This document shows, in pieces, positions 7,080 through 13,324 of a stretch of 15,647 nucleotides of DNA. Both the position numbers and the translations under genes were made by a program. The notes under the pieces are model-generated. The model was not told the origin of the DNA. It searched no databases and saw nothing but the letters and a program-made list of their open reading frames with translations. Positions within the stretch are counted from its first letter, which is position 1. Each line of letters starts with the position of its first letter. The DNA is from Riemerella anatipestifer_E (GTDB lineage Bacteria; Bacteroidota; Bacteroidia; Flavobacteriales; Weeksellaceae): assembly GCF_009932355.1 (NCBI RefSeq), contig NZ_LEKU01000032.1:1-15647 (forward strand). The letters are read 5' to 3'.

Positions 7080-8090
7080 ATGGCTAAAAAAGATAAAAAA
7101 TCAGCAGTTAGCGTAGGGGTTTTGGGTAGCGGAAGTTTTGCTACAGCCATAGTAAAGATGCTTCAAGAGAACTCAAAAATGGTGCATTGGTGCGTTCGTA
7201 ATGAGTTTGTAAAAGGAGCCATAGAACTTAGAAAACACAATCCTACTTACTTACAATCGGTGATGTTTAATACGCGTCATCTTAATATTACTACCGATGT
7301 TAATCAGCTCGTATCGGCTTGTGATGTTATCATTTTGGCAACGCCGTCTATCTATTTGTCGGACAGTTTAGAGAAAATGACTTGCGATTATTCCAACAAG
7401 TTGTTTGTATCCGCTATAAAAGGGATTGTCCCTAAACACAACGATATAGTAGCACATTACCTTAGAGACCAATTTCAGATAGGATTTAGAAATCAGGCAG
7501 TAATTGCAGGACCTTGCCACGCGGAGGAAGTCGCTATGGAACGCCTTTCGTACCTTACCGTCGCTACCGTAGAAGAAGAAAATGCACAAAAACTGAAAGA
7601 TTTATTCTCGTCTAGCTATATTAAAGTGAGTACCAGTAGCGATATACTTGGCAACGAATACAGTGCAATACTAAAGAACATTTACGCCATAGGAGCAGGT
7701 ATGGCAAGCGGTTTGGGTTACGGCGACAATTTCCAAGCGGTATATGTATCCAACGCCATTCGTGAGATGGAAATCTTCCTAGAAGCCATTTACGAAGCAC
7801 CAAGAGATGTTAACGAAAGCGCCTATCTAGGGGACTTATTGGTAACGGCGTACTCGCTGTTTTCTAGAAACAGGTCTTTAGGAAATTTGGTGGGCAAAGG
7901 CTACACGGTAAAATCGGCGATACAATCTATGAATATGGTGGCAGAAGGCTACTACGCTGCGGCATCTATCTACAACACCGCCAAAGAAAAGGGGCTTAAA
8001 CTGCCTATCATTAGCACGGTATATAATGTTCTCTACGAAGGCAAAAATGTAGAAAAACAGTTCAAAAAGCTCACTGCCAAACTAAACTAA
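7080..8090 (+). CDS. gpsA: NAD(P)H-dependent glycerol-3-phosphate dehydrogenase
   Basis: Cytoplasmic enzyme that reduces dihydroxyacetone phosphate to sn-glycerol 3-phosphate, the backbone for phospholipid synthesis. The 336 residues carry the Rossmann nucleotide-binding loop GSGSFA at 16-21, the conserved AIKG with K114, AGPCHAEEV (143-151), catalytic LKNIYAIGAGMASGLGYGDN beginning with K199, and the SRNRSLG motif (262-268) of the substrate-binding C-terminal domain. Start and length fit the family. It follows prmA by 33 bases and has its own -7 element. GC content is higher than in the accessory gene that follows: 32 of 60 bases at 7681-7740. Confidence 0.95.
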   Translation: MAKKDKKSAVSVGVLGSGSFATAIVKMLQENSKMVHWCVRNEFVKGAIELRKHNPTYLQSVMFNTRHLNITTDVNQLVSACDVIILATPSIYLSDSLEKMTCDYSNKLFVSAIKGIVPKHNDIVAHYLRDQFQIGFRNQAVIAGPCHAEEVAMERLSYLTVATVEEENAQKLKDLFSSSYIKVSTSSDILGNEYSAILKNIYAIGAGMASGLGYGDNFQAVYVSNAIREMEIFLEAIYEAPRDVNESAYLGDLLVTAYSLFSRNRSLGNLVGKGYTVKSAIQSMNMVAEGYYAAASIYNTAKEKGLKLPIISTVYNVLYEGKNVEKQFKKLTAKLN

Positions 8091-8091
8091 T

Positions 8092-8224
8092 AGGGCGTAA
8101 CCCCTTTCCATCAGCCGAAAATCCCACCGCTAGGGGTCGGGCTTTCGGCTTTATCTTTACCTTTTGTCCCTAGCGAAGGCTTTGGCGGTCAAAAGATAAA
8201 GGATATCACCTCTATCCCTTACGC
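8092..8224. repeat. Structured, repeat-like intergenic element
   Basis: A compact stretch with nested pairing. Outer arms GCGTAA (8095-8100) and TTACGC (8219-8224) close it. Inside are a hairpin AGCCGAAA (8113-8120) / TTTCGGCT (8143-8150) and a second long hairpin CTTTACCTTTTG (8155-8166) / CAAAAGATAAAG (8190-8201), 11 pairs with one C-A mismatch. The loops of the two hairpins contain CGCTAGGG (8128-8135) and CCCTAGCG (8168-8175), which are perfectly complementary, so a loop-loop contact is possible. The layout resembles intergenic repeats I recall from many flavobacterial genomes, a resemblance I cannot verify here. It may also end the gpsA transcript. Strand is undetermined. Confidence 0.6.
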
Positions 8225-8233
8225 ATAGCAGAG

Positions 8234-8249
8234 TGTTAGTTGCAAGTGT
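8234..8249. repeat. Left arm of an imperfect inverted repeat framing the AbiGi gene
   Basis: The reverse complement of 8234-8249 is ACACTTGCAACTAACA. It matches the right-hand arm ACACCTGCAGCTAAAA at 9066-9081 in 13 of 16 positions. The pair encloses just the one AT-rich gene. Confidence 0.5.
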
Positions 8250-8268
8250 ATTAAAATCTCGTAATACA

Positions 8269-9063
8269 ATGAAATTTGAGCAAAAAAAAGTAGAACATAT
8301 ATTCCATTACACAAAAACTTTTGAATTACTGAAAAAAATACTGAATAATGGTTTCATCCCATCATATTGTTTTGAAATAGTAGGTGATTTTAAATATTAC
8401 ATTCCTATGGTAAGTTTTTGCAATATTCCATTGCAAGATGTACATTTATTTGCGCGATATGGTGAATATGGAATTGGAATGAATTTAGATTGGGCAGTAA
8501 AAAAATCAATTTCTCCTGTAGTTTATACTCACGAAAATACAGTTTTTAAAAATTTACATTATGATATAAACACTATTCAAATTGTAAATATGTTAAAACA
8601 GATGATTCCTGATACTTTAAATGATATTTTAGGTGGAGAAAAAGTTGAAAAAGATTATTCTAGTCTTGATTATTTAATAAGTGAAATCAATAAAATAACA
8701 GTTCCAACAATTCAACATTTTAAAAATTGGAAGACTGAATATAAGGAAAAACAAATTATTACATATCATGAAAGGGAATGGAGATTTATTCCACAATTAG
8801 AATCAGATTATGAAAAAATAGTTGATGAAAGGAGTAAATTATTTAAAAAAATACAGAATAATGAATTTAGAAAAAAACCGCATTTTCCCGAATATCCGTT
8901 GGTAATTGAAAATATAAAATACATTTTAATAAAAAATAAGAATCAAAGGGAAATAATATTGAAAATATTGAGTAAAAAGTTTGGCAAAGAAAATGTTGTT
9001 AATTCAATTCTGAAAGAAAATTTGAATATATTAACCTTCTCAAGCATCAAAAATGACTTCTAA
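8269..9063 (+). CDS. AbiGi-family (abortive phage resistance) protein
   Basis: I recognise the pattern of the Pfam family described as putative abortive phage resistance protein AbiGi (in Lactococcus, one half of the AbiGi/AbiGii system). The 264 residues contain FHYTK (12-16), YIPMVSFCNIPL (44-55), YGEYGIGMNLDWA (64-76), PVVYTHEN (83-90), YHEREWRFIP (156-165) and a lysine-rich C-terminus. No signal peptide or membrane segment, so cytoplasmic. The frame is open from a GTG at 8233, but ATG 8269 starts at the conserved region and leaves the flanking repeat non-coding. No AbiGii partner is adjacent. Composition is markedly AT-rich (12 of 60 G+C at 8521-8580), suggesting transfer. No TANNTTTG promoter is visible. 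Function is inferred from family only; the antitoxin label of the family may not apply to a solitary gene. Confidence 0.7.
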   Translation: MKFEQKKVEHIFHYTKTFELLKKILNNGFIPSYCFEIVGDFKYYIPMVSFCNIPLQDVHLFARYGEYGIGMNLDWAVKKSISPVVYTHENTVFKNLHYDINTIQIVNMLKQMIPDTLNDILGGEKVEKDYSSLDYLISEINKITVPTIQHFKNWKTEYKEKQIITYHEREWRFIPQLESDYEKIVDERSKLFKKIQNNEFRKKPHFPEYPLVIENIKYILIKNKNQREIILKILSKKFGKENVVNSILKENLNILTFSSIKNDF

Positions 9064-9065
9064 AA

Positions 9066-9081
9066 ACACCTGCAGCTAAAA
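9066..9081. repeat. Right arm of the imperfect inverted repeat framing the AbiGi gene
   Basis: ACACCTGCAGCTAAAA starts two bases after the AbiGi stop codon and is the partner of 8234-8249. The following G-rich bases to 9108 (GGCGGAGGGCGGTG) stand out from the AT-rich gene and hold no frame. Confidence 0.5.
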
Positions 9082-9108
9082 TTGTATTTGTAAAAGGCGG
9101 AGGGCGGT

Positions 9109-9158
9109 GTTGAATTGAAAAGCCAAACATTTATTCCGCATATGCTTTTCAATTCAAC
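9109..9158. repeat. Perfect 15-bp inverted repeat, possible terminator
   Basis: GTTGAATTGAAAAGC (9109-9123) and GCTTTTCAATTCAAC (9144-9158) are exact reverse complements separated by 20 bases. On the plus strand TATCTTTTT follows, so it could end the AbiGi transcript; on the minus strand it lies just past the Ada gene stop but lacks a T-tract. The long loop is unusual for a terminator, and it may instead be part of the cassette boundary. Confidence 0.65.
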
Positions 9159-9165
9159 TATCTTT

Positions 9166-10209
9166 TTAATTGATATTGTTGGCTTCAAGTTCCAATAAAT
9201 ATTTTTTACGCCATAGTCCACCACCATAGCCTGTTAATTCGCCGTTAGAGCCAATCACTCTATGGCAAGGCACTAGGATAGAAATTCTGTTCATTCCATT
9301 GGCGTTGGCAACAGCTCTTACACTTTCTGGGCTTCCAATATCTATTGCCTGTTCTTTATAAGATTTTGTGGTGCCATAAGGAATGCGTTGCAATGCGTCC
9401 CAAACTTTATTCTGGAAGTATGTCCCTAGAGGATGTAATGGTACAGAAAACATCTTCCTTTTTCCGTTAAAATATTCTTGTAATTCAGATGTTAAGAGGT
9501 TAAAGTGAGGGTTGTTACCCTGTATGATAGTTGCATTGAAGAGTTTAGCAATTGCTTTCAATTCGGTTTCTAACATTTTTCTATCAGTAAATTCCAAAAG
9601 GCAAATCCCTTGCTGAGTAGCACAAGCAATCATAGTTCCTAGTGGTGTTTCAATTCGTTTAAGGTCTATGATGTTTTGTTGTTTTCCATTTTTAGGAGAA
9701 ACCTCAAAGATACTTTTAAAGCTATCCGTAAACCCACTTAATGATTCAAAACCACTATCAAAAGCAGTGTGTGTAACACTTTCTCCGCTTTGCATTTTTT
9801 TGAAAGCTGAGTTGATTCTAAATAACCTTTGGTAGGCTTGGAAGGTAATTCCATGATTTTTTTTGAACCATCGTCTTATTTTACTAGGTTCAATTCCTCT
9901 CAATTTCAAATCATAATCTTTAAATCTTAATGATGGATTTTGTGAGAGTTCATCAATGATTTTTTGATATAATTCAGGGGTTTGGTTTAGGTTTTCTAAA
10001 GGTTTACAAACTTTGCAAGGTCTGTATCCTTTAAGTATGCACTCTTTGGTAGTGCTAAAAAACTCAACATTTTCTAATTTAGGTTTTCTCGCGGTGCAAG
10101 TGGGGCGACAGAAAATACCTGTGGTAATTACAGCAGTAAAAAATATTCCTTCAAATGAAGTGTCTTTTTCTACAATAGCTTTGTACATAGTTTCTTTAGT
10201 TAAGTTCAT
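9166..10209 (-). CDS. ada: Ada-like bifunctional regulator / O6-alkylguanine-DNA methyltransferase
   Basis: A cytoplasmic alkylation-repair protein with three Ada parts in 347 residues. The N-terminal zinc domain has the four ligands C34, C38, C65 and C68, one of which accepts methyl groups from phosphotriesters in E. coli Ada. An AraC-type helix-turn-helix region follows at about 80-165. The C-terminal suicide methyltransferase (about 170-342) has PCHRVIG at 304-310 with the acceptor C305. It would remove O6-methyl groups from guanine and, when methylated, activate repair genes, probably including its own. A full promoter match lies upstream. No alkA or alkB gene is adjacent. The domain set is complete, with no sign of decay. 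Confidence 0.92.
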   Translation of the reverse strand: MNLTKETMYKAIVEKDTSFEGIFFTAVITTGIFCRPTCTARKPKLENVEFFSTTKECILKGYRPCKVCKPLENLNQTPELYQKIIDELSQNPSLRFKDYDLKLRGIEPSKIRRWFKKNHGITFQAYQRLFRINSAFKKMQSGESVTHTAFDSGFESLSGFTDSFKSIFEVSPKNGKQQNIIDLKRIETPLGTMIACATQQGICLLEFTDRKMLETELKAIAKLFNATIIQGNNPHFNLLTSELQEYFNGKRKMFSVPLHPLGTYFQNKVWDALQRIPYGTTKSYKEQAIDIGSPESVRAVANANGMNRISILVPCHRVIGSNGELTGYGGGLWRKKYLLELEANNIN

Positions 10210-10264
10210 TTAAAAAGGTATAGGGTTAAATTTGGTTTAAATTAGATTTAATAATTTGATAAGG

Positions 10265-10295
10265 CAAATTTATTTTATACTAAAATTAGGGACAA
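10265..10295 (-). promoter_or_regulatory. Promoter of the Ada-like gene
   Basis: On the minus strand TTG (10295-10293), a 20-base spacer, and TAAATTTG (10272-10265), an exact TANNTTTG. The leader would be near 45-50 bases, leaving room for an Ada operator, though none can be named from sequence. Confidence 0.65.
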
Positions 10296-10365
10296 CCGAA
10301 AAATGAACAAGTATTTTTTATCTCTCCACTTGCGAAAATATTACAATAAGCATAAGAAAATGTAC

Positions 10366-10373
10366 TACATTTG
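10366..10373 (+). promoter_or_regulatory. -7 element of the GNAT gene
   Basis: TACATTTG is an exact TANNTTTG match 15 bases before the ATG at 10389. No TTG at the -33 position. Confidence 0.5.
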
Positions 10374-10388
10374 AAAAAATAAAAATAG

Positions 10389-10886
10389 ATGTTTCAACCA
10401 GCGAGAATAGAAGATACAGATATTATTTGGGAGATGCTTCAGCAGGGCATTAGAAGAAGAAAGGAAGACGGCAGCAACCAATGGCAAGATGGTTACCCTG
10501 ATAGAAGTGTGTTAGAACAAGACATTCGTGATGGGGTGGGCTATGTTTGGGTTCAAGGTGATGAGGTCTTGGGCTATGCCGCTCTAGTGCTCAATAACGA
10601 ACCAGCCTATGATAATATAGAGGGCGAATGGTTATCCAACGGAGATTATATAGTGGTGCATCGTGTAGTGGTACACGACCAATGCTTAGGAAAAGGGATT
10701 GCTAAACAGATGTTCCTGTGGATAGAAGATTGGGCGAAACAACAAAATATTTACAGTATAAAAGTAGATACCAATTACGATAACCAACCAATGCTCCACA
10801 TTTTACAGTATTTAGGTTATTGGTATTGTGGAGAGGTTTACTTTAGAGGTAGCCCTAGGAAAGCATTTGAGAAAGTTCTAAAATAA
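10389..10886 (+). CDS. GNAT family N-acetyltransferase
   Basis: A 165-residue single-domain acetyltransferase using acetyl-CoA; substrate unknown. The acetyl-CoA pyrophosphate loop QCLGKGIA is at 98-105 (Q/RxxGxG/A pattern), preceded by the strand VVHRVVV (89-95). The C-terminal strand and helix contain NYDNQPM (119-125) and YLGYWYCGEVYFRG (131-144). Its ATG has its own -7 element. It has no terminator of its own: the bases after the stop do not form a hairpin. A second copy of its last 100 bases, followed by a strong terminator, lies 1002 bases downstream, past the GLPGLI gene, so the present arrangement is probably the result of a rearrangement. Confidence 0.88.
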   Translation: MFQPARIEDTDIIWEMLQQGIRRRKEDGSNQWQDGYPDRSVLEQDIRDGVGYVWVQGDEVLGYAALVLNNEPAYDNIEGEWLSNGDYIVVHRVVVHDQCLGKGIAKQMFLWIEDWAKQQNIYSIKVDTNYDNQPMLHILQYLGYWYCGEVYFRGSPRKAFEKVLK

Positions 10887-10997
10887 AAAAGGCTTTTGCT
10901 GATTAACCTATTTATTGAGGAATCTAAAAGAAAATGATTATCCTAAATGTTATACATTAGCAATTGCAAAAATATTATATATCTATATAGTGATTTA

Positions 10998-11783
10998 ATG
11001 GTAAGAGTCTGTATATTGTTTTCTTTATTCTGTTTTCAAGTTTTAATATCTCAGCTTAGAGTGGACTATCGTGTGTTTCACCGTATAGATTCTCTTACAA
11101 CGCAAGAAGCTGTAGTTCCCTATGATGTTAGGTTATTTATTGATGTTAATGAGACATTATATGTTTCAGAGGCAAGGATTCAGTCAGATTCTTTAAGATT
11201 GAAACTTAGAGCTAATATGGATTTTGGGGTGCTTTCTGTTCCTAGAAAAAAAGGATTTCAAAGTGAGTATATTACAGGAGATTTAAAAAATAACATTATA
11301 ACACAACATACTCGAATAAATGATGAAGGTTTCAAATTTGAATGGAAAGTAGATACCAAATGGACATTAGATACACAAACAAAAAAAATAGGAGAATATA
11401 CTGCTAAAAAAGCTGTGGGGAAACTTTCAGGAAGAAATTATACCGTTTGGTACACTACAGAAATACCTATTCCTGCAGGACCGTTTAAATTTTTTGGCTT
11501 ACCTGGTTTAGTCTTAGAAGCAGAAGATGATACGGGAGATGTACGTTTTGAATTGATTTCTATAAAAAAATCGGATAGGATGAATGTAAAAGAGTGTATA
11601 ATAGAGAATGCTAACGAAAAGACAGTTAAAACTTACTCTGAGTATTTGAAGGTATTTAAAAATGCGATGCATGCAAGACCTGCACAAGTTCTCTATGACT
11701 TTGCAGACCAAGAAAGTAAAAAAAGACTTGAAGAAAACTATCAAGCGAAGGTTAGAATATATAATAATTTTATAGAGAGATGA
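10998..11783 (+). CDS. GLPGLI family secreted protein
   Basis: A member of the GLPGLI family, found mainly in Bacteroidota, exported, and of unknown function. The signature FFGLPGLVLEAED is near residues 155-167 (GLPGL at 157-161), preceded by the family-typical YTAKKA and the VWYTTEIPIPAGP stretch. With ATG 10998 the protein has 261 residues and starts with a short signal peptide (hydrophobic VCILFSLFCFQVLI). The frame is open from an ATG at 10947, adding 17 residues that would spoil the signal peptide, so I prefer 10998. The gene is AT-rich compared with the GNAT gene (13 of 60 G+C at 11281-11340 against 27 of 60 at 10501-10560). It sits between the GNAT gene and a duplicated GNAT 3' end. 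Confidence 0.82.
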   Translation: MVRVCILFSLFCFQVLISQLRVDYRVFHRIDSLTTQEAVVPYDVRLFIDVNETLYVSEARIQSDSLRLKLRANMDFGVLSVPRKKGFQSEYITGDLKNNIITQHTRINDEGFKFEWKVDTKWTLDTQTKKIGEYTAKKAVGKLSGRNYTVWYTTEIPIPAGPFKFFGLPGLVLEAEDDTGDVRFELISIKKSDRMNVKECIIENANEKTVKTYSEYLKVFKNAMHARPAQVLYDFADQESKKRLEENYQAKVRIYNNFIER

Positions 11784-11788
11784 TTGAG

Positions 11789-11888
11789 AACCAAAGCTCC
11801 ATATTTTACAGCATTTAGGTTATCAGTATTGTGGAGAGGTTTACTTTAGGGGAAGCTCTAGGAAAGCCTTTGAGAAAGTTCTTAAATA
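11789..11888 (+). pseudogene. Duplicated 3' fragment of the GNAT gene
   Basis: Bases 11789-11888 align without gaps to 10787-10886, the last 100 bases of the GNAT gene, with 10 mismatches. The reading frame is still open to a TAA: the remnant would encode PKLHILQHLGYQYCGEV and so on through KVLK, differing from the intact gene at four residues (M to K, Y to H, W to Q, P to S). There is no start codon or 5' portion, so it is a remnant. It begins five bases after the GLPGLI stop codon and leads straight into a terminator. Confidence 0.85.
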
Positions 11889-11889
11889 A

Positions 11890-11917
11890 AAAAAGGTGGC
11901 AACTAAGCCACCTTTTT
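11890..11917. terminator. Bidirectional terminator between the GLPGLI locus and the rhodanese gene
   Basis: AAAAAGGTGGC (11890-11900) pairs perfectly with GCCACCTTTTT (11907-11917), an 11-pair stem with a 6-base loop. A-run and T-run at the two feet allow use from both convergent genes. Confidence 0.88.
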
Positions 11918-11933
11918 ATGAGTTAGTAAAGGT

Positions 11934-12218
11934 TTAGAGGTTATCTAAAACTTCCTTTAGGTCAGCGTAGCCACCACCATTATAGACATTAGTAAGCCCA
12001 AGAGATTTAAAATATTCTACGGCTCTGCCACTTCTGTTACCACTTCTACAAAACAAGATTACATTGCCGTCTAGGCTGGTAACTTCCTCTTTTCTATCTT
12101 CTAATTCTCCTAGTGGAATGTTTTTAGCGGTTTCTATGTGTCCGTCCATTTCTAGCTCCATAGGTTCTCTTACATCTATAAGGTGGTAATTTCCTGATTT
12201 TAATACTTCTTCAATCAT
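11934..12218 (-). CDS. Single-domain rhodanese-like sulfurtransferase
   Basis: A 94-residue rhodanese domain. The active-site loop CRSGNRS (57-63) has the persulfide-forming C57; the conserved DVRE (15-18) lies near the N-terminus and GGGYADL (81-87) near the C-terminus. It has no signal peptide, so it probably carries sulfane sulfur or handles sulfide or cyanide in the cytoplasm; the physiological donor is unknown. It is divergent from queG across 93 bases that hold both promoters. There is no evidence of a functional tie to queG. Confidence 0.9.
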   Translation of the reverse strand: MIEEVLKSGNYHLIDVREPMELEMDGHIETAKNIPLGELEDRKEEVTSLDGNVILFCRSGNRSGRAVEYFKSLGLTNVYNGGGYADLKEVLDNL

Positions 12219-12248
12219 AATACGGTTAAATTATAAGGTTTTGAGGCG

Positions 12249-12280
12249 TAAAGATAGAAGAGATTAGCACAATACCCAAA
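12249..12280 (-). promoter_or_regulatory. Promoter of the rhodanese gene
   Basis: On the minus strand TTTG (12280-12277), a 20-base spacer, and TATCTTTA (12256-12249), one base off TANNTTTG. About 30 bases remain to the ATG. Confidence 0.55.
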
Positions 12281-12298
12281 TTTTAGGCATTAAATTTA

Positions 12299-12306
12299 TA
12301 CTTTTG
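12299..12306 (+). promoter_or_regulatory. -7 element of queG, almost touching the start codon
   Basis: TACTTTTG is an exact TANNTTTG match, but only five bases separate it from the ATG at 12312. Transcription would start at or next to the A of the ATG, implying a leaderless or nearly leaderless mRNA. No -33 TTG. Confidence 0.5.
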
Positions 12307-12311
12307 CACCC

Positions 12312-13250
12312 ATGAACAAAATAGCCTACCATACCCAACTGATAAAAAATAAAGCCAAAGCTTTTGGCTTTCAGTCTTGTGGTATTTCGCAGGCTACATT
12401 TTTGGAGGAGGAAGCTCCTCGGCTAGAAGCGTGGCTAAAAAAGGGCTATCACGGTAAGATGTCTTATATGGAAAACCATTTTGACAAGCGTTTAGACCCA
12501 AGGCTACTGGTGGAAGGCTCTCGCTCCGTTATTTCGTTGTCGTATAATTATTTTCCGCAAGAGGAATTGCCTACCATAGATAACTTTAAAATATCAAAGT
12601 ATGCGTATGGTAGAGATTACCACGAGGTTATTAAAGATATTTTGAGGGATATGGTTGCGGAACTTCAGGAGGAAATAGGGGCTTTTGGCTTTAGAGTGTT
12701 TGTGGACTCTGCACCTGTGTTGGAACGGGCGTGGGCAAAAAAATCTGGAATTGGCTGGGTGGGGAAGAATGCCAACTTAATTTCTAAGAAAAGCGGTTCT
12801 TTCTTCTTTCTAGCCGAAATTATTTGCGATTTGGAGCTAGAGCCAGACGCTCCTACAACCGACCATTGCGGACGCTGCACGCGTTGCATAGATGCTTGCC
12901 CTACTAATGCTATCGTTAATGAAAAAATTATAGACGGCAGCCGTTGCATTTCGTATGCTACCATAGAACTCAAGGAGGAAATCCCTGTGGCGTTTAGGTC
13001 TAATATGCAAGACTGGATGTTTGGGTGTGATATTTGCCAAGAGGTTTGCCCTTGGAACCGCTTTTCTAAACCTCACAACCAGCCCTTGTTTAACCCTAAT
13101 CCTGCCCTTAAAAACTTTACTAAAAGGGAATGGCGAGAGCTTACTCAAGATTTGTTTTCTGAGATATTTAGAAAATCACCTGTTAAAAGGACTAAGTTTG
13201 CAGGGTTACAGCGGAATATCTCTTTCTTAGACCAAGAGCTACCAGACTAA
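12312..13250 (+). CDS. queG: Epoxyqueuosine reductase
   Basis: Catalyses the last step of queuosine synthesis, reducing epoxyqueuosine to queuosine at position 34 of GUN-anticodon tRNAs, which include tRNA-Asp(GUC). A cobalamin-dependent, two-[4Fe-4S] cytoplasmic enzyme. In 312 residues the cobalamin-binding domain carries VDSAPVLERAWAKKSGIGWVGKN from V131 (D132 is the likely proton donor by comparison with the family). The ferredoxin-like part has CGRCTRCIDACP with C186, C189, C192 and C196, then C212, and CDICQEVCPWNRF with C239, C242 and C246. The length is at the short end of the family, which often has a C-terminal HEAT-like extension; here it ends soon after the second cluster. The N-terminus matches family members, supporting this ATG. 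Confidence 0.94.
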   Translation: MNKIAYHTQLIKNKAKAFGFQSCGISQATFLEEEAPRLEAWLKKGYHGKMSYMENHFDKRLDPRLLVEGSRSVISLSYNYFPQEELPTIDNFKISKYAYGRDYHEVIKDILRDMVAELQEEIGAFGFRVFVDSAPVLERAWAKKSGIGWVGKNANLISKKSGSFFFLAEIICDLELEPDAPTTDHCGRCTRCIDACPTNAIVNEKIIDGSRCISYATIELKEEIPVAFRSNMQDWMFGCDICQEVCPWNRFSKPHNQPLFNPNPALKNFTKREWRELTQDLFSEIFRKSPVKRTKFAGLQRNISFLDQELPD

Positions 13251-13269
13251 TAATAAGTGGTAATAAAAA

Positions 13270-13297
13270 CCCCATTGCATTTTGTAGTGCAATGGGG
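13270..13297. terminator. Bidirectional terminator between queG and the surface protein gene
   Basis: CCCCATTGCA (13270-13279) pairs perfectly with TGCAATGGGG (13288-13297), 8-base loop. The minus strand has an immediate T-tract (GGGGTTTTTATTA), the plus strand a T-run four bases after the stem, so it is best for the minus-strand gene but usable by both. Confidence 0.88.
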
Positions 13298-13324
13298 CGT
13301 GTTTTTAGAGTAGGGTATTATAAC

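Noticed and set aside
8234..9081. Canonical integron attC sites around the AbiGi gene
   Set aside because: The arms do not contain the GTTRRRY / RYYYAAC core sites (GTTAGTT fails at the RRRY positions), and no integron integrase is present.
10947..10997. Earlier ATG (10947) for the GLPGLI gene
   Set aside because: It adds 17 residues ahead of the signal peptide core; ATG 10998 gives a normal short signal peptide.
12665..13148. Overlapping minus-strand frames of about 100 codons inside queG
   Set aside because: They fall opposite the cysteine-rich part of queG, have no promoter or domain, and are explained by the coding strand's composition.
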